Shown piece after piece: positions 1 through 10,137 of a stretch of 64,000 nt of DNA. Numbering within the stretch: the stretch's first letter is position 1; the number at the start of each line of letters is the position of its first letter. The stretch comes from Pinus tabuliformis (lineage: Eukaryota; Streptophyta; Pinopsida; Pinales; Pinaceae): positions 727,544,300-727,608,299 of the forward strand of contig CM062812.1 in assembly GCA_031772625.1 (NCBI GenBank). Reading direction: 5' to 3'. The position numbers and the translations under genes were made by a program. A model generated the notes under the pieces. That model had not been told where the DNA came from. It worked only from the letters and a program-made list of their open reading frames with translations, and did no database searches.

Positions 1-1662
1 TGGAGTTACTATTGAAACACTTTCTTCCTCTCTAGATTATTGAACCCTACGATGAGGATTCCATCAAAGAATTTTGAGGGTATTGTATGTCCCCAACTGC
101 AAGATGTTTCATTTTTGACTTGATGTATGATGGGCCTTGTCTTAGATTACTTCTTCCTTTCCTTCAATGCCCACTGAGGCTCCCAAGAGATATATGTTCA
201 TGTTTGTCTACCATGAATTGTGTCCTTCATGATTCCCATGGTGATGCCACAAGATCTTGTTTTTAATGCTTCCATGATGCCACAATGAATCTTATAATTG
301 CCACGAAAGCAAGTTCAACGGTAGACATTACAGTCATGTAACGTCATCACATTCAACCTGGACACGAAGGAAACGCGATCACGGAGATCTACCTGAGATC
401 GTACTTCGTGGCATCTTAGGTCACCGAGGAGTTTACTATTCCATTAAAATTGCATATTATTTTACAAGATCTAATCTATGAAGTCGCATAAGCATTATTC
501 TGAAGAGAAAATCACAGTAATCGATACTAGAGATTCGATACAAGAAAAAAAAAATTGGCAAAGCACCCTCAATGTAAACATCGGCCCTATCACAAAGTTT
601 TTCGTGTTGTCAAATCCACCCAATCAGTGTGCACAACCCGTTTTGAAGAGCTTCCTCGTCAGGGTTAAACGAAATTTATTCGTACATAAATGCACACATA
701 TATTAGAGGCAGACCAGCACTGCAATGCGTATACAATGTAAAAGTAGCATTGTCGACCACTTGTATGTACCAAGCCATATTCTGCGTTGAATCTTTGCAA
801 AACCTAAATCGCTTCATATTTCAGTTAAACTCTGCACAAATCCTCGGCAACAAGGCCCATAATGCACATTTATACAATTTTAAAATATTAACCCCAAAAA
901 GCACATTTATACAATTTTAAAATATTAACCGGCAGCAAAGCACAAAAAGTATATTTATACAATTTTAAAATATTACGCATGTTCTCGGTGAATCTATGCG
1001 GAGCAAAAGGCCATCCTGCCACACTAATAGAGAGAGGGATAGAAACTTATCCTAGCGGTTGGTTTTAATTTTATTTGAAAAAGTATATATTTATCTAACC
1101 TTTTAAAGATAAAAAATTGTAGAAAAAGTTGTACTTCGAGTATATTAAGTCAATTTTTATAATTAAAAAAAGCAAATAAAATAGTATTTTTTTTAAATAT
1201 TTAAAATTGGAAAAGTTGCTACATTAAAATATTGTAAAATCTCAATAGAACTTAGTAAATAAGTAAATATTTTTTTCAAATTCTATTAAAAAAAGTAAAT
1301 ATATGTTTTTTAAGATAGTCTTCAAAATATTTAGAATTATATCATTGAAAATATAATTGTATTTGCATAATGATTTTTTTTTTATAATTTTCCTTTATTT
1401 CTAGTTCATACTCTTTGTTTTGTAAAACTTGAAATAGTTTAAAACTAGCAAAACAAACTAATATATACCTTCAACACCAAGAGAATTGAACTTTGCTCTT
1501 CACAATGCTCAGTCAAAAAACACTTCTAATTGGCTTTCATGTGCATTAGAAACTCGAGGCTCTATAGATTGATAAATTTTTGTTATAAAAAGGAAAGTTC
1601 TATATATCTAATTACAAGCAAATAATGTACCTACAATATACATTTACCATGCAAACTAGAGC
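1..1662. other. No gene seen; AT-rich flank of the chromovirus
   Basis: No conserved coding sequence is recognisable. The open frames at 478-741 and 690-920 are short, overlap each other and match no family I know. A small interrupted inverted repeat, CACGAAG at 363-369 and CTTCGTG at 404-410, flanks two near-copies of GAGATC. The stretch 1060-1450 is strongly A/T-rich. Confidence 0.6.
864..975. repeat. Three-copy short tandem repeat
   Basis: A unit of about 27-29 bases that reads GCACATTTATACAATTTTAA and ends AATATTA occurs at 864-892, 901-929 and 949-975. Spacing is uneven (37 and about 48 bases) because the linkers differ. The third copy has TATATTT for CACATTT at its start. It looks like local slippage or unequal duplication and has no evident function. 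Confidence 0.75.
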
Positions 1663-1667
1663 TAACA

Positions 1668-3621
1668 TGATGCAGGAGCATCCAGCTAAGGGTACCATGA
1701 CCGGGTGTTGATCTCAGCTAAAGAGGACAGGGTCATTGTCCTTTAGTTTCCTTTACATTTATTGATCAAAACAGTGTCTAGGAGCTAGTTTTTTTTTCTC
1801 ATTATTTGTTAATGGATATTAGAGACAGTACAGTTAGGTTAGGGTTATTACTGTCATATTGTTTTATCTTTTTCTTAGTCTATCTTACAACTAACTTTTC
1901 ATTTAAAAATAAATAAATGTTGTAAATCCTACAACACAAGAAATCCAAAATAGTTATCAATGATGTAACTATAAAAGTAACTGAAGGATAACTGGGAACA
2001 GTTCAAGTAATTGTCTGAATAACAATACAAAAACCAATTTAATACATTCTGAAGGGGTTTTTTTCGAGGCACGAGAACAGAAATACAAGAAAGAGAAAAA
2101 AAAATTCATCTGAATATCTGAATCCATCTGTAAACAGTTTGTCCATGACATTCATTTTCTTTCCTCTAATTACTGTGTGTGAATTAAATAGCACTGTGCG
2201 TTCCTATCTATTTCTTTCTTTCTATTAAACAGAGACATAGCTACTGAATTCAACAAAGAAGCCATATGAGCGTTTCCAGCACGGAGTCCAAGTAACAACA
2301 ACAACAACTTCCAAGTATATGAAAGCATACAATAGTTACAAGCCAGCTCTCAACAAAACGAGAATACAACTACTGAAGAACAAAACCCAAAAATAGAGGT
2401 AGCCCATTTACACAGTATTGATTGTTAATTCCTCCTTTCATAACTATAATATTGGCATACATAAAAACAGTTTTGAGTGCTCAATTAAAACAGTGTAAGA
2501 TAACATGACAATGCAAACCCCGAAAGCCAGGGTTGGACCCTAGTCAGTTACAACAGAAAAGCTGAATAAATTACAAGTGCCAAGAGCCCAAACAACAGTT
2601 GAAGATTACATACAAACAGAGCCAAGGTCGCTTGACAACAAATATAATCAAACGACGGAGTACTGGGACTTTTCTCATTGTCATGACAGAGAAAACGACA
2701 ATACAAGCTAACTGACAGTAGCAGAGAACGACACTACCAGAGCCATTGCTTGTAATAGTTTCTAAGACCATGCCTAGATCAAACCCCAACATGCATGGAG
2801 AGCCAGCAGAGTATGTCAGCTAAATGTATGCCGAGAGCAACCTGGGAATAAAACTTGACAAGTAAAACCAGAAGAGTCGCTTACCTGAAGAACACTTGCG
2901 TTGGAGGAACGAAACCCCAACTGAGTCACAGTCAACAGTGACAACCCTGCAGACAAAGGGGTGACTACCGTTAGTGTTGAAGAAAACTGAAGAGGGCAAG
3001 CTATAGCATGGAGAGGTAGCTTACCTTGCCAGGACCGAGCGAAGCCGAGGAAGCCACCGTGATTGCGACCTGCCAGAGCATAGAACAGTCACACATCAAC
3101 CATAGAACCAATAACCGGAAGCCAACCAGAAAGACTGTAACAGAACAAGACAATGGAACAGAGGAAGGCATAATAACCATGCAGAAGGAACAACAATAAC
3201 CCTCTCACGAAGTCGAATAAGCCTTCAATACAGTGCCCAGGCAACCAGGTGATGAAGCTGCAAGTGCGGGTAGAGATATCTCGCCACCAGGTGGAGGAAT
3301 TCATAGCTAGGTGCACACAGAGCATTGTTGCCAAGCTCTATATAGTCGCGAGCAGGCTGAGCACAAACCCTCATTGCAGCAGAGCGAAAACAAGAAATGA
3401 CCAAATGAAAATGAAACGAGGGTTTTGGTAAAACCGGAGAGTGGGAAGGCGAAAACCGAGGCGAGTATAGCCAGTAGACCAACATTAACTCCAACATAAA
3501 TGCGACAGACAAATATCCCAATTAATCCAACTACTTAACACTAATCATATGTAATGATCTAGATTCCAAATTAATCATTAGTTAATTAACATTGTTCCAT
3601 AGTTACGGGCTGGTCTCATCA
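1668..3621 (+). repeat. 5' LTR of the chromovirus
   Basis: Direct repeat of 8196-10132, 1954 bases long, TG...CA ended. It is preceded by TAACA and followed after 5 bases by the primer binding site. Antisense open frames at 3089-3521 recur at the same place in the other LTR (9444-10023) only because the LTRs are copies of each other, so I do not call them genes. Confidence 0.93.
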
Positions 3622-3626
3622 TATTG

Positions 3627-3641
3627 TGGTATCAAAGCAGG
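3627..3641 (+). other. Primer binding site (initiator tRNA-Met type)
   Basis: TGGTATCAAAGCAGG starts five bases after the 5' LTR. It resembles the common plant retroelement site TGGTATCAGAGC, which pairs with the 3' end of initiator tRNA-Met, with G to A at one place. Confidence 0.85.
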
Positions 3642-3661
3642 ATTTGGAGTTTTCTTGAGAA

Positions 3662-4690
3662 ATGGAGATAGGAAGACGAGGTCATGGAAGAGGTGCTCGG
3701 AGAGTAGTAGAGGAAGGATTGCGGGAGGAAATTAGGATCCTTATTGCCCATTTGGAGGCAGTTGAAGTAGGAAGGATAAGGGATCCGGAGGTAGGAGATG
3801 ATAGCGAGGAAGAAGCCATAGTCACAACAGATGGATCAGATGAAGAAGGGCCAGAAATGAGATTGTTGAGGTTGGTCCTATTGGCTAGTAGCAAGCCTAA
3901 ACTATAAATTCCAAATTATGATGGTAGCTTGTCCAAAGAAGTTCAGTTGGATTGGATTAGTGAATTGGACAAATATTTCGAGTGTGAAGAGGTGAGTGAA
4001 GATCGGAGAGTTAAGTTCACTGCAACAAAGCTGAAGGGACACGCAGCCTTGTGGTGGGATAGTGTCCAAGCAGGAAGAAGAAGGATGAACAAGTTTCCAA
4101 AAAATAAATGGCCAAGAATGGTGGCCAAGTTGAAGGGTTGATTTCTGCTGAAGGATTACCAGATTGCAGTGCATCGACAAGTGTAGAATTTGAGGCAAAA
4201 AGGGAAGACAGTGAGAGAATATACGAAATAATTCTACCGGGTAAAATTAAGAGCTGGTTACACGGAGGACACCCTGGAGAAAACAACAAGGTATGTAAAT
4301 GGTCTGAGATTGGAAACATTGGATGAAATCAACATTATTTCCCTGAAAAATATAGAGGAAGCCTACCAGGGTGCCATGAAGGTAGAAGAGAAGATCGCCA
4401 GAAAGGAAAATACTAGGAGAGGACGAGGAACCGACAGAGGAAGAGGACAATCCTATGGCAGAGGATGAACTGTCAATAATGGTGAAGAGGGCAGCAGTTC
4501 CAAAACTATAGGGACAGTAGAAAAAGGAGACAACAGTAGAGGTGGCAGGCCATATCAGCAAGGAAGAGGGAATGGCCGAGGCAAAGGAGCTAGCTATCAG
4601 TGCAACAGGTGCCACAAGTTGGGGCACAAATCTTCTGAGTTTCCTGAAGCGGAACAAGCTGGTCAAAGAGGAGCGTGTGTTGCATAGCCA
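3662..4690 (+). pseudogene. Chromovirus gag remnant
   Basis: Capsid polyprotein of the retrotransposon. An ATG at 3662 opens an acidic N-terminal part. After a stop at about 3905 the frame reads into a typical retrotransposon gag core: PNYDGS, WISELDKYFE, and LKGHAALWWDS near 4030-4060. A glycine/arginine-rich basic stretch follows (about 4410-4590), then a zinc knuckle at 4601-4642. The knuckle reads CNRCHKLGHKSSEF, so the last cysteine of CX2CX4HX4C is replaced by phenylalanine (TTT at 4640-4642). Several in-frame stops and at least one frame change break the gene. Assignment is secure from the capsid and knuckle motifs. Exact ends are approximate because of the breaks. Confidence 0.82.
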
Positions 4691-4726
4691 GATGAAGCAG
4701 AGGCACCTCCCCAGGAAGCCAAAAAT

Positions 4727-5250
4727 GTGCCTGAAATAGGGGAAGCCTTAGTTTTGAATAAAGTGTTTTTGAAACCAGCAAAAGAAACATCTGAACAAAT
4801 TCAAAGGAAAGCATTATTCTGGACAGTTTGTAAGTCGCGTGGGAAATGCTGCAAGCTGATTATTGACAGTGGGAGCATGGATAATCTGGTTGCCACGGAG
4901 ATGGTAGAGAAGTTGGGTTTGAAGTGGCTGAAGCACCCCACTCCCTACAAGGTATCGTGGTTGCAGAAAGGCCATTAGCTTTTGGTGGACAAACAGTGTG
5001 AAGTTGATTTCCATGTTGGCAGGTATAAGGACAAGGTTATTTGTGATATTATGCTAATGAACGTATGGCATATACTGCTAGGAAGGCCATGGTAGTATGA
5101 CCAGAAGGTAGTGCATGATGGGAAGACAAACTGTTACAAGTTTGTCAAAGATGGGATCAAGCACACACTTTTGCCCATCAAGGAGGAGGAGACAACAGAA
5201 ACAAGCAGGATGACAGTGTTACTAATGGGTGGAAAGCAGTTTTGAAGTAG
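4727..5250 (+). pseudogene. Chromovirus aspartic protease remnant
   Basis: Retroviral-type aspartic protease that would cleave the gag-pol polyprotein. The active-site motif LIIDSGS is visible, with the aspartate codon at 4865-4867, followed by NLV and MVEKLGLKWLKHPTPYKV, as in plant gypsy proteases. Downstream, in the same reading after a stop, comes CEVDFHVGRYKDKVICDI and a WHILLGRPW-like segment near 5065-5095, which is the flap/C-terminal part of this fold. Stops lie at about 4976 and 5096. It is part of one degraded pol gene between gag and reverse transcriptase. Confidence 0.8.
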
Positions 5251-5295
5251 ATTGAAGATAGTGAAGTAAACTATGCTGTTGTCAGAAGGGAAAAA

Positions 5296-6880
5296 ATGGT
5301 GTTGTTACACACAGAGGTGTTAGATTTTCTTGCAGAAATTCAGAAAATGCTACAGAAATTCAGTGATATTGTAGTGGATGACTTACCAGATAAATTTCCT
5401 CCCAAGAGAAGTATAAGTCATGATATTGACTTTATACCTGGAACAAGTCTACTGAACAAGGCAACATATCGAATGAGCCCCAAAGATAATGAGGAAATCA
5501 GAAAACAGGTGCAGGAATTGCTGGATAAAGTGTTGATAAGGGAGAGTTTGAGCCCCTGCACAGTTCCAATAGTTCTCGCTCCCAAGAAGGGAGGAGAATG
5601 GTGAATGTACATGGATTCGAGGGACATCAATAAAATTACCATCAAGTGCAAATTTCCACTACCATGGATGGATGATATGATGGACTTCCTGAGCGGGGCA
5701 ACATATTTCTCTAAGATTGATTTGAAGAGTGGTTATCATCAAATTCGAATTAGGGAAGGGGATGAGTGGAAGACAACCTTCAAGACTAATGAAGGGCTAT
5801 ATGAATGGCTAGTATGCCATTCGGATTGAATAATGCACTCAGTTCCTTTATGCGACTAATGAATGAAATGGTGAAAGAGTTCATTGGAAAGTTTGTAATA
5901 GTGTATCTTAATGATACATTAATTTTTAGTAAGACAAGGGAGGAACACTTTCGACATGTTCAAAGTGTGCTAGAAAAATTGCAGCAGAATAAGCTACTGA
6001 TAAATCTGAAAAAATGTACTTTTTTGCAAAGAGAACTGGTTTATCTGGGTTTTGTGATTGCAGAAAATGAGTTGAAGGTGGACCCAGAGAAGATTGCAGC
6101 AGTTGTTAACTGTCCATCCCCAAAAATTCTGTTTGAGGTCCGTAGTTTTCATGGGCTGGCAAGTTTTTACCGTAAATTTATAAGGAATTTCAGTGAAATC
6201 TGTGCACCTATGTTGGACACTATAAAAAGAAAGTCAACCTTTTCGTTGGACCAAGGTAGTAGAGAGGATTTTTTAGCTACTGAAGAATAAGATTACAGAA
6301 AGACCGATCCTGAGATTGCCAGATTTTAAAAAGCTTTTTCTGGTTCACTGTGATGCAAGCAGTATGGCCATTGGAGCTGTACTTAGCCAAGAAGACAAGC
6401 TTGTTGCATTTTTATCAAGAATTTGAATGAGAGTAGGTAAAAATATTCATCTTATGACGAAGAATTCTATGTTGTCATCCAAGCACTGAAACATTGGAGA
6501 CACTATCTGTTGGGGAATGAGTTTGTTTTATTTTCTGATAATTTTGCACTACAATACGTGATGCAACAGCATAAGCTGAATCACAAGCATGTTAAGTGGG
6601 TTGAATATTTGCAGAGTTTCACCTTTGTGTTGAAACACATTAGCGGGCAGGCCAACAAGTTGGTAAATGTGTTGAGCAGAAGAGCCTTGCTCTTGCAGGA
6701 GAGTACGATACAAGTGTTGGGCTTTGAGCATTTGAAAGACTTGTATCAGACCGACATAGATTTCAAAGAGGCTTATGAAGCCTGTCAGAATCCTTTGCTG
6801 AGAAACAATAGTCCATGGTTGGACTATAATTTGCAAGAGAAGCTATTGTTTAAAGGGGGATAATTATGCATTCCCGATTG
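5296..6880 (+). pseudogene. Chromovirus reverse transcriptase / RNase H remnant
   Basis: RNA-directed DNA polymerase with RNase H. Conserved segments appear in order: DLPDKFPPKR, HDIDFIPG, a KGGEW stop then [24 protein letters not shown], and, after a small deletion near 5812 that shifts the frame, MPFGLNNA and FVIVYLNDTLIFSK. The catalytic YLDD is YLND here: AAT at 5910-5912 replaces the first aspartate, so this copy could not polymerise. The RNase H domain follows from about 6300 (VHCDASSMAIGAVLSQED), with the later block HWRHYLLGNEF and FSDNFALQYV near 6490-6560. Multiple stops are present. Family assignment is firm and inactivity is clear. Confidence 0.9.
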
Positions 6881-7870
6881 TTCGATGAGAGATAATATCA
6901 TTCGGGAGAAGCACAGTGGAGGTCTAGCCAGGCATTTTAGCATAGAAAAAACAGTAGATCAGCTTAGCCACTTTTATTATTGGCCAAGAATGTGAAAGGA
7001 TGTGCAGAGATTTGTGACCAGATGTAAAGTGTGTTAGTTGGCGAAAGGACATAGTCAGAATATGGGACTCTACACACCTTTTTCCATTTCGAGTAGACCG
7101 TGGGACTCAGTCAATTTGGACTTCGTCGTGGGTCTACCAAGGACACAGCGGGGTTATGATTCAGTGATGGTAGTAGTAGACTAGTTTTCAAAGATGGCAC
7201 ATTTCATCCCTTGTAAAAAGACCAGTGATGCCACTCACATGGCACACTTATTTTTCACAGAGATTGTCAGGCTACATGGTCTACCTAAGTCCATTATTTC
7301 CGACAGGGACATGAAGTTGACAGGGCACCTTTGGCACACCCTGTGGAAGAAGATGGACACATAGTTAAGTTTCAGGTCTGCTTATCACCCGCAGACCGAT
7401 GGGTAGATAGTGGTGGTAAACAGGAGCTTGGGGAACTTGCTACGAAGTTTGATCGGGGAGAATTCATGAATGTGGGATTGTGTACTTTCCCAGGTGGATT
7501 TCGCTTATAATGACTCACCCAATCGCAACACAGGGTACAACCCTTTTCAGATCTTATATGGCATGCATCCTCACAGAGTGCATGAGTTACGAGATCTAGG
7601 ACATCAAGTAATATGGAGTGTTAATGGAGAATATTTCGCCAAGGCAATGAATGACCTACACGAGTAGGTAAAAATGAAGTTGCAAGACAACAGTCAAAAG
7701 TATAAGCAGCGGGTAGATCTAAAATGGCGAGAGGTACAATTTAATGTGGGAGATGAAGACATTTTTATAGAGGTGCATATAACAAACTGCATTACAAAAA
7801 TATTAGCCCTTGTAAAATTCTACGAAAATTTTCAGCCAATGCTTATGAATTACAACTGCCACTAGGAATA
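6881..7870 (+). pseudogene. Chromovirus integrase remnant
   Basis: Integrase that inserts the cDNA. The N-terminal HHCC zinc domain is legible around 6905-7040 (KHSGGLARHF, then TRCKVC followed by a stop). The core has [20 protein letters not shown] with the first catalytic aspartate near 7115-7120, [10 protein letters not shown] with the second near 7305, and SAYHPQTDG near 7380-7400. Downstream is WDCVLSQVDFAYNDSPNRNTGYNPFQILYG (7477-7560). The C-terminal part lies around 7674-7865. In-frame stops fall in the zinc domain, the core and after DG. It is continuous with the chromodomain that follows. Confidence 0.87.
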
Positions 7871-7989
7871 GGCATCTTGCCCACCTTCAATGTGGCGGAC
7901 CTGTTTCCATATACTACCAGTCCTGAGGAAGATAGTACAACACGACCTACATGGGACACACAAGAAGGGATTGAGGCTTGGATGAGACA

Positions 7990-8217
7990 AATGCCTTACG
8001 CTTAGCCCCTTGAGATCAAGAGAATCCTCGACACTCAGGTGGTCAAGTGACTAGATATCTGCAATATCTAGTCAAGTGGAAGAACAGTCCCATTGAGGAT
8101 AGTTCATGGCTTAATGCCAGACAAATGTAGCAGGTGGGCTATTCAGTCGAGAAGCTCATGGACCGGAGTCATGAATTTTTGTTACCTTGGGAGCCTGATG
8201 CAGGAGCATCCAGCTAA
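7990..8217 (+). pseudogene. Chromodomain at the C-terminus of pol, running into the 3' LTR
   Basis: A chromodomain is a histone-reading fold that chromoviruses use for target choice. EIKRILDTQVVK (from about 8011) and, after a one-base frame change near 8050, TRYLQYLVKWKNSPIEDSSW match the family's beta strands and the second and third aromatic positions. The frame continues through FLLPWEPDAGASS and stops at TAA 8215-8217, which is 20 bases inside the 3' LTR. The pol C-terminus therefore overlaps the LTR. The chromodomain places this element among the chromoviruses. I cannot fix the clade without a tree. Confidence 0.85.
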
Positions 8218-10132
8218 GGGTACCATGATCGGGTGTTGGTCTCAGCTAAGGAGGACAGGGTCATTGTCATTTAGTTTCCTTTACATTTGTTGATCAAAAA
8301 AGTGTCTAGGAACTAGTTTTTTTTCATTATTAGTTAATGGATATTAGACACAGTACAATTAGGATAGGGTTATTATTGTCATATTTTTTTACCTTTTTAT
8401 TAGTCTATCTTACAGCTAACTTTTCAAATTGTAAATCCTATAGCACAAGAAACCCAAAATAGTTATCAATTATATAACTATAAAAGTAACTGAAGGATAA
8501 TTGAGAAAAGTTCAAGTAACTGTCTGAATAAAAATACAAAAACAAATGTAATACATTCTGAAGGGGATTTTCTTCAAGGCACGAGAACAGAAATACAAGA
8601 AAGAGAAAACAATTTTCATCCGAATATCTAAATCCATCTGTAAACAGTTTGTCCATGACATTCATTTTCTTTCCTCTAATTATTGTGTGTGAATTAAATA
8701 GCATTGTGCATTCCTATCTATTTCTTTCTCTCTATTAAATAGAGACATAGCTATTGAATTCAACAAAGAAGCCATACGAGCGTTTCCAACACGAAGTCCA
8801 GGTAACAACAACAACAACTTCCAAGTATATGAAAGCATACAGCAGTGATGAGCCAACTCTCAATAGAACGGGAATACAACTACTGAAGAACAAAACCCAA
8901 AAACAAAGGTAGCCCATTTAAATGGAATTTATTGTTAATTCCTCCTTTTATAACTATAATATTGGCATACATCAAAAAAAATTCCGAGTGCTCATTTAAA
9001 ATAGAGTAAGATAACATGAAAATGAAAAACCCCGAAAGCCAAGGTTGGACCCTAGTCGGTCACAACAGAAAAGGTGAATAAATTACAAGTGCCTAGAGCT
9101 CAAACAACAGTCGAAGGTTACATAAAAACAGAGCCAAGGTCGCTCGACAACAAAGATAATCAAACGAAGGAGTACTGGGACTTTTCCTAGTGTCATGACA
9201 GAGAAAACAACACTACAAGCTAACTAACAGTAGTAGAGAATGACCCTACCGGAGCCATTGCTTGTAACAGTGTCGAAGACCACGCCTGGAGCAAACCCTA
9301 ACCTGCATAGAGAGCCAACAGAGTATGTCAAGTAAATGTATGCCGAGAGCAACATGGGAAAAAAACTTGATGAGTAAAACCAGAATAGTTGCTTACCTGA
9401 AGAATACTTGCGTTTTAGGAACGAAACCCCAACTGAGTCACAGTTAACAATGAAACCCTGCAGACAAAGAGGCGACCGCCGTCAGTGTTGAAGAAAACTG
9501 AAGAGGAAAAGCTATAGCATCGAGGGGAAACTTACCTTGCGAGGACCGAGTGAAGCCGAGGAAGCCACTGTGACTATGACCTACCAGAGCATAGAATAGG
9601 CACACATCAACCATAGAACCAATAACCGAAAGCCAACCAGAAAGACTGTAATAGAACAAGACAATGGAACAGAGGAAGGCATAATAACCATGCATAAGTA
9701 ATATCAATAACCCTCTCACGAAGTCGCAGAAGCCTTCAATACAGTGCCCAGGCAACCAGGTGATGAAGCTGCAAGTGTGGGCAGAGATATCTTGCCACCA
9801 GGTGGAGGAATTCGTAGCTGGGCACACACAGAGCATTGCTGCCAAGCTCTATACAGTCATGAGTAGGCTGAGCATGAACCCTCATTACAACAAAGCAAAA
9901 ACAAGAAATTACCAAATGAAAATGAAACGAGGGTTTTGGTAAAACCGGAGATTGGGAAGGCAAAAACCGAGGCAAGTAAAGCCAACAGACCAACATTAAA
10001 TCCAACATAAATGAAATAGACATATATCCCAGTTAATCCAACTGCTTAACACTAATCATATGTAATGATCCAGATTCCAAATTAATCATTATTTCATTAA
10101 CATAAATCCATAGTTACGGGTTGGTCCCATCA
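8196..10132 (+). repeat. 3' LTR of the chromovirus
   Basis: Direct repeat of 1668-3621, 1937 bases, TGATGCAGG...CCCATCA, followed by the target duplication TAACA at 10133-10137. The upstream flank is not a classic long polypurine tract, only CTTGGGAGCC, but the TSD fixes the boundary. Confidence 0.93.
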
Positions 10133-10137
10133 TAACA

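Larger units (their letters stand above)
1663..10137 (+). mobile_element. Ty3/gypsy chromovirus LTR retrotransposon, complete but decayed
   Basis: A full-length element with long direct LTRs (1668-3621 and 8196-10132) is bounded by a perfect 5-bp target duplication, TAACA at 1663-1667 and 10133-10137. The LTRs begin TGATGCAGG and end CATCA. The internal region carries a primer binding site for initiator tRNA-Met, then gag, protease, reverse transcriptase/RNase H, integrase and a C-terminal chromodomain. That is the Ty3 order, and the chromodomain defines chromoviruses. Many stops and frameshifts make it non-autonomous now. The first ~120 aligned LTR bases differ at 7 sites, so it is older than the copia element at 13.8 kb. 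Confidence 0.93.

Noticed and set aside
363..410. CACGAAG/CTTCGTG hairpin as a terminator or microRNA precursor
   Set aside because: The stem is only seven bases around a 34-base loop, so it is too weak to support either call.
3089..3521. Antisense frames in the chromovirus LTR that recur at 9444-10023, suggesting a conserved gene
   Set aside because: They recur because the LTRs are copies of each other. No family match, and the frames overlap in two readings.
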